A stretch of 64,000 bases of DNA from Paramecium sonneborni (taxonomy: Eukaryota > Ciliophora > Oligohymenophorea > Peniculida > Parameciidae): assembly GCA_905182985.1 (NCBI GenBank), contig CAJJDN010000037.1, positions 451,804-515,803 of the forward strand, read 5' to 3'. This document shows positions 46,210 to 59,382 of this stretch, one piece after another (position 1 is the stretch's first letter; the number at the start of each line of letters is the position of its first letter). The notes under the pieces were generated by a model that worked only from the letters and a program-made list of their open reading frames with translations, was not told the origin of the DNA and made no database searches. The position numbers were made by a program, and so were the translations under genes.

Positions 46210-49200
46210 TCAACGATTGACTTATTAGAAATTAGCAAATGTCTTGGCTTTAAGTTTTGTAAGTTCATCTCTTAAAATTTCAATTTCTTCAGCTTATTCC
46301 TTGGCTTTTTTAAATAATCTGTAATTACGAGCAATTTATCTAGAATTATAATATATATATTTACGTAAATTTATCTTCTTAAGGTTCTTATTATTCTTCT
46401 CCTTATCTAACATTCTTTTTATTCTACATATCAGAGATATCTTATAATTATTTAACATTTCCCTAAGATTATATTAATATTAATAAATACAGATAGAACT
46501 CCTCCTTGAGCAATCAATTATTGATTTTCTTTTTTAATGAAATCAATATCTTTTTCTATTTTTTCTCTTTTTTTATTAATAATTTATAATCTCTTATCTG
46601 TGGCACTTTTTAAAAGATCAATTTAATCTTTAAGATTAGCTAATTCTCTTTCATTTAATCTCGTATCATCTTTAGTTAATGCAATTTACATTTCTTTTTT
46701 AACTTTTAATAATTAGACTTCTCTAGTTTTACATTCTAAATCTTAAATAATAAGATCTCTTTTTTTTAAATCATATTCATTTTTTTCAACTTAATATTTA
46801 CTTTTAATGATATCTTTCATTAATTCAATTTTGGCATCTCCTTCTTTTTTAATTTCATCATTTTTTTTTTCAATTGTATCTCTTGGAATAAGTGCAGCAT
46901 CTTATAAATTTGGAACTGGTTTATCTTGACTAATTTCAACAAATCCTTATTTAAATCTGAACATGACTTCTATATTAGATTTACTTTTTTCTAACATATT
47001 ATGAAGACTTTAAATATCTTCTTCACCACTTTAAAGTTATGAGGATAATGTATTAAATTCTTATTCAAATTTCTTATTAAAATTTTCAATATCATTAAAA
47101 TCTTTGTCTATTTTTTCATATTCTAATTTCATTTTAAATCTCTAACCTAAAACTTATAATAATTGATCACGAACATGCTCAAAATCTATACCTTATAAAT
47201 TACTAGCTTTTTCTTAGATATCAAATAAATAAGATTCAAATTATTCATCTAATTAAGCAGATATGATTTTTTTTTGATTTTCAAATAATGGATCAATTTA
47301 AATAAGAACATCCTTATATTTTTAAATTTTGAGTAATTTTTCATCAGATTCTTGTTTAGCTCTTTCATTAGTTTTTTGATCTTCAAAGGCATATTACCAT
47401 AATATTTTAACTTTATTTGCATCCATACCAGCAGTTTATCCTCTATTAAAATAATTGGCAATTTAATCATTTAAAGTTTTTCTTTATTATTAAGTTAAAT
47501 CTCTAGTGGAATCAAGATTAGTTTTCATTTATTATAATTAATTTAATTATGTAGTCATTTCATCATGTAATTTTTCTAATTCTGATACTCTTAATTAAGC
47601 TTATTATGAAATGATAATTGATAATGCTAATCTTACAATAGATAATTCTTACTCAAGAATTCTATAATCATATTCAAGTTTTCTTCTAAAAAGTATTAAT
47701 AATTTTTCATCAAATCTAGAACATATATCTGTAATTTCATTATTTAATTTTTTTAGTTCTGCTTCTAAATTCTTACGAATTTTTTCTTTTTCTTCTTCTA
47801 ATTTTTATTTTCTAACTTCAAATTCTTTTAATTTCATTCTTTCTTCTTCTGTCATATCATCTGGACTCTTTTTCATCCATTCTTCAACTTCTAATTTTTC
47901 ATCTAAAGGTGTTTCTTTTTTTTCTTCTAATGTTCCTCCCATCATATCTTTAACAGCTCTAACACCTGAATCATCTGCCATTAATGCTCTTAAACGTGCT
48001 TCTTCTTTTAATCTTTCTTATTCCTTCTTTTCTCTCATTTCTCTTGTTTCATATTAAGTAAATCCTATCTCTTCTGGTTTTACTGTTAATATTTTTTCAG
48101 GATCTTCTAAAATATTCTTTTTCATTTATTATAATTATGGATCTCTTTTCAATTCTCCATTTATTTCAATAATTCTTTTATTTCTTTCATTAATATTATC
48201 TAGTTATTATTATCTTTATTTTTAAATTAATTCAAATTCTGCATTAAATTATCTTTTCATTGAAAATATTACATCATTAATTAATATCATTTAATTTCTC
48301 TTTCTATTTAAAGTAAATAATTCACTTACACCATACAAATAATCCCATTCTGTTAATTCTTCACTTCCTTCTTTTTTCTCTTCTGAAACTTTTTATTATT
48401 ATTATTATTTTTCTAATTCTTTTTATTTTTCTTCCTCTAATCTCTTCTCTTCTTCCTATTATTACTATTATTATTATTATTATTATCTTGCTTTCATACT
48501 AGCAGCTCCTGGTTATGGTCTTCCAGGAGGTTATTTCTATTATACACCTCCAACACCAGGTTTAGCAGCAACTTTTGTAGGAGCTACTTCTTCTTTTTTT
48601 TCATAATCATTTAAAACCATAGTTTGAATTCCAGGTTTAGCATTTATAATATATTTAGGATCTTATATATGTTCTTCTATTGTCCATACTTCTTTGATTA
48701 CTGATTATTTTCTAATTTTAAATTCTCTCAGCTCTTGTTTTCTTAATTCCTTAATTAGTTTTAACTTTCTCATTTCCTCTGGTTATCTTATTCTAATATG
48801 ATAATTAGTCACAATAATATGTTAAATTAATCCATTAACTCCTTTCAATGGAATTTCCATTTAATCCCAAGTTCTTTCTTTAATCAATTAATAAAGTATC
48901 TCTTATTTAACATTTTCTTTTTTGACTAAATCTCTTAATGCTTATTATTATTTCTTTCCATCTTCAAGTATAGCATCTCTAGCATAAAGGTCAATAACAA
49001 ATTCATCCCTTGATAATCTTTCTAATTCATCAGCTTCTGCATTTTCTTATAAAAGTGCATTTAATTTGGATTAAATTTATTTTAATAAATCTTTAGTTTA
49101 TCTTTTTTATTATTCTCTAATAGGAGCTTATTATTCAAAAAATTCACTTTCCAAAACTTATTAATAATATTTAACTTCTTAATCTGGCATATCTTAAATT

Positions 49201-51292
49201 TCCATTGGAGCATTATAATTACTTTTCATTAATTATGCTGCATCTGAATCTCCTCTAATTTTCTCTCCAGTCCACCAAAATATATCTCCTTCAAATCCAC
49301 CAGAATATATCATTCTATATTTTTATGATACAAATATTGTTGAAACCCCTCCTGATTTTAAATTATGTCCTCTTAATAATCTTACATCTTAATTTAATTA
49401 TTAATAACTTCTAAACATTATTGTACCATCCTTTGCTGATGAATATAAAAAGTCTTTTATTGCTAAACATGTTGCTGGCAATTAATGACCATCTTATTCA
49501 TCAACTGGAGGTTAATTTGCTACTCTCATTTTCAAATCCATTTTAGATAATAACTCTTCAGGAAATTTATACTTCTTAAATATTTTATCTTTTCCTGTTG
49601 TAATTACTTCTTATTAAGGTGTTATTATTAATAAAGTCTAATCTGGATCTATCTTCCTTCCCATTATTTATACTTCTAATTTCAATGATTATGTTTATTT
49701 TGGCTAAGGTATACTCAATAATAAAAATGAACATATACAAAATAATTAACCTTTTCCATAAGCAATAGCTTAACAATTAAATGGTAAATCTACAAATCCA
49801 ATCAAATTTTCATTCTAAAAAAAAAATACAGTCGGAGAATCACTGCTACAAACAGTTAAAAAACTTTCACTAATACTTATACCAGTTATAGCTCTATCTA
49901 TATAAAGTTTTATCATCTTAAATAAAACTGGCTATCGAATATCAGCAACATTATAAAATCTTAATACTCCTCCTGATGTTCCTATTATTAAATTTGGCTC
50001 TATCAATTCTCCTGATGTTATTTTACCTTCAATATTAAAACTACTCAATGGTAATTCTATCAACATATATTTAATAATTACTTGTTATTAAATCCATAAA
50101 TAAAACTACTCCTTAATCTGATCCACATACAATTACATTATGTTATTTATATTCTCTAATAAATGTAATTACTCCTTTCTAAAATGGACCTAACTTAACT
50201 GGTTCTATTTCATGAGTTAAATCTATTATCTTTTCTTCTTCTTACTAATCCTATTAAGGTTCATCTTCTCCCAATTAACCTTCTGCAGGTACTGGAATTA
50301 TAAATAGAGTAGCATTGTCTTATGAACAAATCAATTTTGTGCATTATTGATTATACATTATTCTTTTTACCTCTAAACGATCATGAAAATTATATTTCTT
50401 ATTCACTTTAAATGGTACAGCAACTTTATCTTCCAAATTGTTTGTTACATATTTGTATAACCATTCAATTTTAGAATGGGCATATACAACTATCAAATGT
50501 ACTTAAGTAGGAATCAAATGTCTTATCTCTGAATGACATTCATGTCTTACAATCTCACTTAAATTTGTTCCATCCAAATATATTAGTAAATTTCCTTAAA
50601 TTAAATATATGTTATTTTATTCAAATTGAGTTTTTGAATCATCTATTAAATTGTAATCTTGAACCATTATTGTTGGAGCTGATAATTCTATTGATGCTAT
50701 TAATTCCAATTAAACCTGCTTCTAGATTTAATTATCATAATGAGGTGTTATTTAATATAATTACAATTCATTTGCATATCGAATTAGAATTCTCTCATTC
50801 AAGATTGTGAATTTGGCCTCTATAAAATTAAGTTTTAAGGGTAATTAACTAAACTTTCCTTTAACTCTACATTTCTCTCTTAAATCCCATAAACAAATTT
50901 CAAATTTTGGCACTCCCAATATCACTAATAAATAACGTCCACAATTTGACACTTCCATTTAAAGTATCTCCAATGGGCTCACTCCAACCAAATCATATTC
51001 ATTTTCATTATCATAAACATGAACAATTGGATTTAACCCATATTCTGCCACAACCAATATATTTTTCCTATAATGGACTGTAAAGCATTAAAATCCTTAT
51101 CTCTAAGAATGTACAAAGCTTTTGCTATTGTTTTCTAGATTCCATTTACATAATGTATCTAAACCATTTAATTTATTTAATTACTTCCTGCTAAAAAGCC
51201 AATCGTGTCTTACTCTAGCAACTCCCATTTCTCTCCTGTAAAGGCTATACAATCACTAAATAAATTTATCACACTACTTACTAAACATTCAT
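46210..51292 (-). CDS. CFAP43/CFAP44-type WD40 coiled-coil ciliary protein
   Basis: The 1650-residue product has WD-type beta-propeller repeats in the first half (FTGEKWELLEQDTIGFLAGN; KWNLENN; ICLWDLREKCRVKG; VIVCGSDQGVVLFMDL; FEGDIFWWTGEKI). From about residue 800 on, long coiled coil runs through GVRAVKDMMGGTLEEKKE and PDDMTEEERMKLKEFE to the C-terminal ELTKLKAKTFANF. This layout and the MMGGTLE...DDMTEEER block are those of CFAP43/CFAP44, the axonemal tether/tether-head proteins that hold inner dynein I1/f. I cannot decide between the two. Introns: 51256-51281, 51159-51184, 50057-50081, 46463-46490 and 46340-46364. A Gln run is coded by ten TAA/TAG codons (48456-48485). Confidence 0.82.
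48456..48485 (-). other. Run of ten consecutive TAA/TAG (Gln) codons
   Basis: In the CFAP43/44 frame, these 30 nt read as eight TAA and two TAG in a row, inside an otherwise intact 1650-codon gene. They are direct evidence that both triplets are sense codons here. Confidence 0.9.
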
Positions 51293-52219
51293 CGGTTATC
51301 TTTTTTTTGATATATTAATTAATAATTTATTTTACAAATACAAAAACTTATTTTATTTAATAATATCACTATTCTCATTAAATCAAATGGATTTGCATCA
51401 TGAATTAGTATGAATTATATTTGCTTTTTAAAATATTTTGTAATAAGAAAATATTTTTAAAGATACTTATTAATTTTATCATTTCCACTTATACAATATA
51501 TATATATTTAGATTTAAGATTTTATTATATTTTGAGTATTTATATAATTAATTTGAAATATTAGGGGATTTTAGAATTAATTCTCAAAATTTGATTCATA
51601 TTTTTACATAATATTATTGGATATCTTTTATTTTCTAATCAGATAAAAAGATGCTTTATATAATCTTTTATTCGAAAAAAACTACTTAAATCAGATTGAT
51701 ATTTATTTAATGAGAAAAATAATAAAAATTAATTGAAGAACTAGAAGTGGAAAAGAATATTTAAGACAAAGCATTATAGATTTAAATTAATTCAAATTAA
51801 TGAAATGCTTGAAGGAATGTGAATTTATGTTTGTTTAAATTAAACAAAATTGTTCTTTGTTTCTCTGAAAACCAACAAAAGATACTTTTTAATCAAAAAT
51901 TAGTCTTCATAAGCTATGATGAAGCATAATAAAAGGGTAGTATTCATAATAATTTAACTAATTAATTATGTTGGAAAAAATCTTAACAAAACAGACTAAT
52001 TCTGAAGCATTATAGATATATTTATGCTTTTATAAATTGATTGACTATTTAATGATGCACCTTTATAAGTAGTAAAGATTTCTATTTTATTACACATTAA
52101 GGGCTGATAGAAAGTGTTAGGCAATTTGCGAGGATTTTCAAAAAAAAAATTGTTTAATAAATTTTTTAATGAATAAAGAAATATTTAAATTTTTTATAAA
52201 GAAATAAAAATCATTCATT
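51293..52219. other. Gene-poor region with one doubtful ORF (51968-52240, +)
   Basis: A 90-codon frame starts MLEKILTKQTNSEALQIYLC and continues FYKLIDYLMMHLYKQQRFLF. It faintly recalls part of an RGS domain, but it overlaps the 3' end of the Obg gene and has no supporting context. I do not call it. The rest is A+T-rich sequence. Confidence 0.3.
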
Positions 52220-53378
52220 TCAATTAGACTTCTCTGTTGATCCAAATAATTATTTTTCAAGTTATTGTCTTTTGATTTGATAGTTCTTTTCATTTAGTTT
52301 TTCATTTTATTTTTTAATTTGAATTTCATTTCGAATCTTTTCGATTTAATCTTTACATTTCAAGAGTAATTAGCCAACATTTTGACAATGTTTAGCACTA
52401 ATCATTATATAATCATAATCTTCTTTTATTAAATCAGCCTTATTGATACATACAATATAAGGTTTTTACAAAATTTCCTGATTATACTCTTTAATTTCAT
52501 TCTTTAATATTTATAGTTATTCTTCAACATTTCCTGCCTACCCATCTAAAACATATAACAATAACTAATAATATGATATAATAGATTACTCTGCATCTTT
52601 CAATGTGTCTTAAAAATTCATGCCCTAATCCTTTATCATTATGAGCATCTTCAATTAATCCTGGAATATCTGCTATAGTCATTTCCATATTATCAACAAA
52701 CCTGACCTTACCAACCATAGGATTTAATGTTGTAAATGGATAATCTGCTATTTTAGGTAAAGCTCTAGATGCAGCAGCTAACAAAGTTGATTTTCCTGCA
52801 TTTGGAAATCCTACTAATCCTATATCTGCCAAAGTTTTCACTTCTAAAAATATATCCTTTTCTTATCCTTATTATCCTAATTATACTTCTCTAATTCCTA
52901 TATTTCTTGCATTTCCTTTTCCTCCACTACCACCTTTAGCTACCAAACATTCTTTATTATTTTCATCAAGATCTCCAATCAATTCTTTTGTATCATCAGA
53001 CTTTATCTCAAAAACTAAGGTACCCATAGGAACACTAACTTTAATATCAGAACCTGTTTTCCCATTACATTTCAATTTCATTCCTTACTTTCCATTATTC
53101 CCAATAATATGTGGCTTTCTTAAAATACTTAAATCATATATCTATTCTGATGCCTTTAAATAAATATCACCTCCTTTTCCTCCATCTCCTCCATCTGGTG
53201 CTCCTGTTACTACAATACGATCTCTATTTCATATATTTAGAACTCACCTATAATAGCACACACATCCTTTACCACCATCCCCAGCTTTCACTTTTATTTT
53301 CATTTTATCAACAAAATGTCTCTCATTAAAACTAGCTGTCGATTTTAATATAGTACAAAATTTGCTGTAAATTTTCAT
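52220..53378 (-). CDS. Obg-family GTPase, probably mitochondrial (MTG2/GTPBP5-like)
   Basis: The 369-residue product has the Gly-rich Obg fold ([42 protein letters not shown]). The G domain follows: G1 [14 protein letters not shown], switch [11 protein letters not shown]3 [21 protein letters not shown]4 INKADL, G5 ISAKH. Obg proteins assist assembly of the large ribosomal subunit. The Lys/Ser/Thr-rich start [20 protein letters not shown], without acidic residues up to Glu19, could be a mitochondrial presequence. Introns are 53224-53247 (24 nt) and 52565-52589 (25 nt), both TAG. The first has an in-frame TGA, so it must be removed. Confidence 0.9.
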
Positions 53379-54043
53379 GAATAAAAATATTATTAATTAT
53401 TTATTATTTAATTATATATACTATTCAGAACCCATACTCTTTTTTAATTCCCCAAAACCTATCTATAAACCTTATTTTTATATTTTCAAGTCTTTAATTT
53501 AAATTAAATTAGGTATATTCTTTATTTCTTAAAGTTCTTAGATTTATTTAAAATATGTCTACTATGTATTTAAAAATAAGTAAAATCATTTCTATTTTAT
53601 ATCTTCTATTTCTTTTTGAATTTTAGAACTAATACCTAAATTTATCAAATTTCATTTTAAAATTTTTTCCTTTTACATTCTGATTCTATATCATAATAAA
53701 ATATTTCAAATTGTAAATTAATAGTATAATCGATTCAATTCATGGACTTTTGCAAAGGAATTTATAAATGTAAAAAAATGACTATTAGTAAGAAATTGTC
53801 TTTTTAAGATATTTTAGTTATTAATTCTTATTTATAGATAATTATAACAATGCATAAAATAGTGTTATAATTAAAATATCATACATATTAGTCAATTTTT
53901 CTGGCAGTATAATAGATAATAAATATAATGTTTATGATTTTTTAAAGAAGTAAAATAATGTCGAATATACGTAAATGATTTTATGATTAATTAATAATAC
54001 ATTCATAGCATACATTATTTTATAAAATGATTTTCTAATTTGA
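53379..54043. other. Divergent intergenic region
   Basis: These 665 nt lie between the Obg gene and the secreted-protein array. They are A+T-rich and I see no frame, RNA gene or repeat. Confidence 0.45.
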
Positions 54044-55020
54044 ATGAAAATAATCTTAACATTTGTTCTTGTACTAGGGAATAATATAAATTGGTATTAA
54101 GTATAATGCAGTTATTACACAGACGTTACATGTTAGAATTCAGGTTATTGTTATTTGAATGGTACAAATTGTTAACCTGCTTAGTATCATAAAGTTACTG
54201 ATTTAGAGTTTGCTCAGAAAAATTGTAAGGTTTTTTATATTAAAATAAATTATGTAAGATAAATCGAAATATAGATTCAGGATTTAGAAATATATGTATT
54301 GATTTTATGTAGAAAATATTATTGTGTATATCCTTCTGACAATATTCAAGAATCCACTTTTTAGAGAAAGCTATTTATGAAAGTTTGCAATAAATAAGAG
54401 ACGATGAAACAATCACATTTACTTCAGGTACAATAAAAAAAGTTGATTTTTACTGGGTTTTATGGGGAATGTCTGATGCATTATACTTAGAATTAAGATC
54501 TTAACAATCACTGAGTATATATCATACAAATATTTGATAAATTTTGGATTTGCTAATTTAAAACTACAAAAACTATAATTTGGAACATAGTTTGGAATTT
54601 TTGAAATCATCTGGATAAATTAAAAACCAGAATATATTGAGGTATTAGTTATGCTGAATGAATAATTTGGGTTTTATAACAGATTCTGATCTTATTATGA
54701 TTAGGATATTTGGATGATTATGATTAGAATGTCTATGTTTCTATTAAATGGATTTAAAAAAATTCTGATCTGAGTTAAAAATATTTTTTTTGATAGACTT
54801 TGTTTAGATGACTATATTGACAAATAATATATATATCCAAATGTTAAGCTTTTTATTGTTATGTATCATAATAATTGCTTAATAGAAAAGCATTCATAGT
54901 TGGAAATAAATCTTTAATAGACTGGTTCTTATAGCTATTATTTAGCATGTAAATTTAGGCCTGGATATTGTTCATGGTCAACTTAAAGTTGCAATATTTA
55001 TTGATAAATACTTATTATTA
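54044..55020 (+). pseudogene. Decayed first member of the secreted-protein array
   Basis: It starts MKIILTFVLVLGNNINWYQV (signal-peptide-like) with a Cys-rich part (CSYYTDVTCQNSGYCYLNG). Later segments lie in different frames: EKAIYESLQQIRDDETITFT; INFGFANLKLQKLQFGTQFG; VLVMLNEQFGFYN; VSIKWIQKNSDLSQKYFF. Each lines up in order with the intact neighbour (EKAVIETFQSIRDDVTYTLT, INFGFSNLNRQKIVLTTKTY, MTLAPEQFGII). At least three frame changes and TGA codons separate them and short introns do not repair them, so it is a pseudogene or badly damaged sequence. Confidence 0.7.
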
Positions 55021-55044
55021 AATATAATTTATATAAATAATTAG

Positions 55045-56263
55045 ATGATGCAATTCATTATATTAAGCTTGTCCTTTGTAGAAATAATTAAAGCAGCATT
55101 CACTTTACAAACTTGTACTGGAGAAACTAATGCAACATTATGTATGATGAAAGGAAATTGTGAAGTGACTGCTTATACTACTGTCACATGTGCAGCTATT
55201 ACAGATTGTTATAGAATTAGTGAAGTATAGGCTTGCATAGCGGCAACAGTGGGGTATATTACTGGTTGTGTACCAATAAACATAGATTATAAATATGAAA
55301 ATGTTTGTGTTAAATCAGGAGAAACAAAAGTTCCAAACGGACTCTTAAGATTTAGAAGATAAGCCAACATAACTAGATCTCCAGATATCACGTTATCTGA
55401 AACACCTGTTACTATATTAACAACAACTACTACACCATAAAAATACACCTATCAATTATTTACTTTAGATATTCTTCTAGCATCTCCTACATAATTGTCT
55501 ACTATTTTAGATGCATTCAATCATGGAATCAACTAATTGATTACAGATGCTGTTCAACCAAAATTCTTGGAAAAGGCTGTAATTGAGACTTTTTAGAGCA
55601 TTAGAGTAAATATATATATTTAATTAATTTTAGGATGATGTAACATATACACTAACGACTAGATCTGATTAACTAATTAAAGCCTGGGATTTAGTTAACA
55701 TTCTATTTAAAAGGTATGAAAGTTATAAAGCATATTATGTTCAAAATTATGATTTTATAAATTTTGGGTTCTCAAATTTAAATAGATAGAAAATTGTTTT
55801 AACAACTAAAACTTATGAAATAGAAATTACATGGACAAGTTATGCTAATAATGGATACATATATGTAATGACATTAGCTCCAGAGTAATTCGGAATTATT
55901 AGCGTAGGATAATTATCTGATTTAATATGGATCAAAACAGTGAAAATTGATGGTACAGCCTAAACAATAACTGAGGTTCCTATCTCAATTAAATATACAT
56001 GGATTGATACTACCTTATATTCAACAACTTTTTATTAAATATTTGATAAGGAATTTGTAGCAGCATACTCACCAGGAGCTGGAACTGCTGTTACTGGCTG
56101 TTAATATCCAATTACAGGAACCACATATTGCCCTAGTTTTGCAATTCCAGCTACCCCTGCTGCTCTTGATGAATTAATAATATTTCATCATAATCCTATT
56201 AAGGCCTGCAACACTGATATTTCATCAACAGATAAGCCGTATTTCAGACTAGCAAAATGCTGA
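55045..56263 (+). CDS. Secreted Cys/Thr-rich protein, array member 2
   Basis: The 396-residue product has an N-terminal signal peptide (MMQFIILSLSFVEIIKAAF), then a Cys-rich module (CTGETNATLCMMKGNCEV, CAAITDCYRISEVQACIAAT), a Thr-rich stretch (TILTTTTTPQ) and a long beta-rich region that includes INFGFSNLNRQKIVLTTKTY and MTLAPEQFGII. It ends DKPYFRLAKC. No transmembrane segment follows the signal peptide, so it is probably secreted or lumenal. One 28-nt intron (55606-55633) sits at the boundary before RDDVTYTL. I do not recognise the family outside this array. Confidence 0.8.
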
Positions 56264-56320
56264 TGAAAATCAAATATATAAAAATCATATAAAATTTCAT
56301 TTAATATTTTGATAATATTT

Positions 56321-57657
56321 ATGTTGCCCATTTTATTAATAGTAAATTTGATTACATCATCTGCTGCTTAACCTTATGTTGGATAAACTGCATGTACAGG
56401 ATTAGCCAGTGGTGTTTGTACTTCAAGCGTAACTTCAGGAATTGGATATTGTTATTGGGAATCGTAATTTATAATAAAATTTTCATAGTGGCTCCTGTCT
56501 AACACTTCCTTGTTATATGATAGATGAAGTAGCTTCCTGTAGAACAGGTTCTGGATTACCAGTAGGAGGTGCATCTACTTTATGTGACTCTTTAGAAACT
56601 TTTAGTTTATAATATGATAATGTTTGTTGTGATAAATCAGAAGGGAAACTCAATTATGCTTTAGTAAGATTTACCAAGACTAGTGATGGATATTTTGATA
56701 AAGCTAGTGATGGAACAACTTTATTGACTGCTCTAACAACACAAACTTCAGCAACTATATTTCAATTGTATACTGTAAATCCTTGGAAAATCATGCCTTC
56801 CTTTACTACGAGTTTGCCAGCAGTAGCAGATTTCTAAACATAATTAGGAAATATTTTAGATAGATATGTAGCATTAGCAACTGCATTATAAGATTAACCA
56901 GATTCGCATCCTTTTTATATAGAAAGAACTGTTTATTAATCGTTATAATTGTTGAGAGTATTTAAGCAAATCATATTAGGATTTCGTTGTTTTGTAAACC
57001 TCTAATTAAAGTACAATGAGAGATATCGTATTAAAAAAAATATGGTCAGTTGCTCTGATTGGGTTATTTAGAATGATAAAGTTTTAGCCTAATTACTATT
57101 AAACTAACTACTATTTTATCAATTTTGCTATTATCCCATATTCAAGAAATTCACTAACAATGAATGGACAATAACATTCCACCAAAATAGATTGGTCCGG
57201 GTATAATTATGCTTCAAATGGATTTTTAATGGTATATTCATTCCCTCCAGAAATCTTTGGAATAAGAAATGCCTATTCAGATGTCATTTGTTTAAGACCA
57301 ACAATTGCAGCTTCACCTGCATATAGTGCAACTGAAAATAATTTTGATCCTTTATTCAAACCATTAACTATTACTTGGTCATGGACTGACACTTCTTTGA
57401 CTGTTGTTGCTGCCAATCTTAAACTATTTAAATTTCCTATAGGGGATGCATTAGAAGCATCAATTACTTAAGAATCTGGAGTCACCTTTACTTGTAATTT
57501 GGGAGCTAAATATTGTGTCTCCACTAGTATTACAACAACTCCCCCGAATACAGGAGTTAATTATTTTATTTCTACAGGATAAGGAGCTGTAGCTGATAAA
57601 AATAAGGTTTAATGTAGATTACAAGGAAAATCATGGTCAGGTACAGTTTGCTCTTGA
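56321..57657 (+). CDS. Secreted Cys-rich protein, array member 3
   Basis: The 429-residue product has a signal peptide (MLPILLIVNLITSSAAQPYV), a Cys-rich module (ACTGLASGVCTSSVTSGIGY, then CYW and CLTLPCYMIDEVASCRTG), then the same order as its neighbour: ERTVYQSLQLLRDF, YFINFAIIPYSRNSLTMNGQ, FLMVYSFPPEIFGI. It ends GKSWSGTVCS. Introns are 56464-56488 (25 nt) and 56958-56979 (22 nt); the second is at the same place relative to the VYQSLQLLR motif as the intron of member 2. Members 2 and 3 lie 57 nt apart, so this is a tandem duplication. Confidence 0.8.
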
Positions 57658-57859
57658 TATATTATTAATCAAGTGAAAATTAATTAATTAATTGCATTCA
57701 AATTAAAAAGTCTCTCTAATTTAACAAATTTTATGGTTTTGAATTATTATAATTAATTAATTATTAATGATTTGCCTTTCTGAAAGAAAACTCTCCATTC
57801 ATTAAAACAAAGGATTAATTTAGCTACCTGAAATATCAAAATCTTAAGAACTTCTAGTA

Positions 57860-58168
57860 ATGTCTTAATTTATAAATTTAGAGATTGAACAATGGGGCGT
57901 TGTAATCTGGTAAATTTAAGAAATAAACAAAATAATAATCACCAGAGAGAGATTCTTATTATTTAAAATTGCCATAAATCAATTAGAAGACTTAAGAAAA
58001 AACAGGCAACTTTTTCATATTATCGAAATCTCAAGTACAAACTTAAAAAATGTAATATTTCACTTGTAATAGACTTTATGGGGATACTTCATTAGACAAT
58101 ATTAGTAAATACAATAAGCAAAGTTAAGATATCCAAAATAAACACAATCATTATATTAATAAAATTGA
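57860..58168 (+). CDS. Small unknown helical protein
   Basis: The intronless 102-residue frame is MSQFINLEIEQWGVVIWQIQ to QTQSLYQQN. It alternates hydrophobic and charged residues as in helices (RERFLLFKIAINQLEDLRKN). The frame remains open upstream (LIQLPEISKSQELLV), so the true start may be earlier. No family is recognised. It ends 28 nt before the convergent cNMP-binding gene. Confidence 0.5.
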
Positions 58169-58196
58169 AGAGTTGTATATGATTACCAAATAACAC

Positions 58197-59382
58197 TCAT
58201 GAAATCATGCTTTATGCTATTATCCTTGATTAATTATTTTATGTTCTTATTATTAATAGTTACCTTCTTAGAGTCTAATCTTTGAGATTTTTTAACTATT
58301 ATTGATACTTTCTTTTAATCCGATCTGGTATTTCTACTTCATCAAATAATTGTCCTTTAAGCTTTAATAATTGTTCTTAACGATCACTTGATCCTGGCTG
58401 TTTCTGTTAACATCTGACCACTGTTCCTTCATTATACAAAGTAGCACAACGTACTCTCATTTTTTTTCTGTTAGAATTATTATAAACTGGAGTGTATCTT
58501 TGAGTAATTTTACCAGGAGAAAAATTAAATAGTTACTTTTTCTCTTGTTACTTATTCGACATTTTTATTTCTTCAACTCCAAATAACAGATTTCTGTTTC
58601 CTGATAAAACTGATGAAGTAGTCTACAATCGCTATTATCTACTTAATATTTAAGTTCTCATTACACTATTTATGTAATTCTCTATTCCACAATGAGGATT
58701 CTTTTAAATTATCGAATAAAAATTCTACTTTTATTTTCATATTCTTACTGAATTTGAAATTCTATAACAATATGCCTGTTCTTTACATTTTGCTGTATAT
58801 TATCTACATGTATTCAATAGACAATCCAAATCTCCAAAAAGCTCTGGTTTCCCTATTGTTGATATTGGAAAAGTTTTGTGTTTGTTTTAAATATCAAATT
58901 TTTTACTTAATTCAAATTCTCCTTCCTTAAATATTTAATATTATTACTCTTATGATATAAACATAATCTGCTTGCTCTCCTTCTTTGTAAATTATCTGAT
59001 TTTTTCTGAAATAAACCAAAGTGAAAAAATTTATAAATGATGCAATTGTTCTCTTGGACATCCTATAAAATATTTAAGATTCCTTCATAAATTCAATAAG
59101 ACTATTCCTTTCCTTGAATTTGGCTTTCTAAACAGCCTCTTAAAAATTGCATCTAGTGATTGTTAAAAATTTTGATTTTTCCATTGTTTTGACATCTTAA
59201 ACGTAGGGATCTTAATTTAAAGCTTCAATTCCAAAACACAATTCATTTATGTTAGTTTTTCCCTATATTAAACCATAAAATAGTTCTCCCTATTGTCCAT
59301 TTTATATCACCTCTGTATTTTAATCTATTTCCATATATTAAACATAGTTGATGTATTCAGATATTAAATTAATTTCTGCCAT
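58197..59382 (-). CDS. Cyclic-nucleotide-binding-domain protein
   Basis: The product is about 379 residues, from MAEINLISEYINYVQYMEID. The cNMP-binding fold is seen at about residues 110-210: FFTLVYFRKNQIIYKEGEQA, DYVYIIREGEFELSKKF, GKPELFGDLDCLLN (in place of the usual F-G-E-x-A/L-L), RQYTAKCKEQAYCYRI. The phosphate-binding R-A-A triplet is not clear, so ligand binding is doubtful. The C-terminus is Gln/Lys-rich. Introns: 58926-58947 (22 nt, AAG) joins YIIR to EGEFEL in the core of the domain, and 58725-58748 (24 nt, TAG) contains an in-frame TGA. Many such proteins occur in ciliate cilia. Confidence 0.78.

Noticed and set aside
51968..52240. RGS-domain gene
   Set aside because: The similarity is faint, the ORF is 90 codons and overlaps the Obg stop; open frames of this size are expected when only TGA stops translation.
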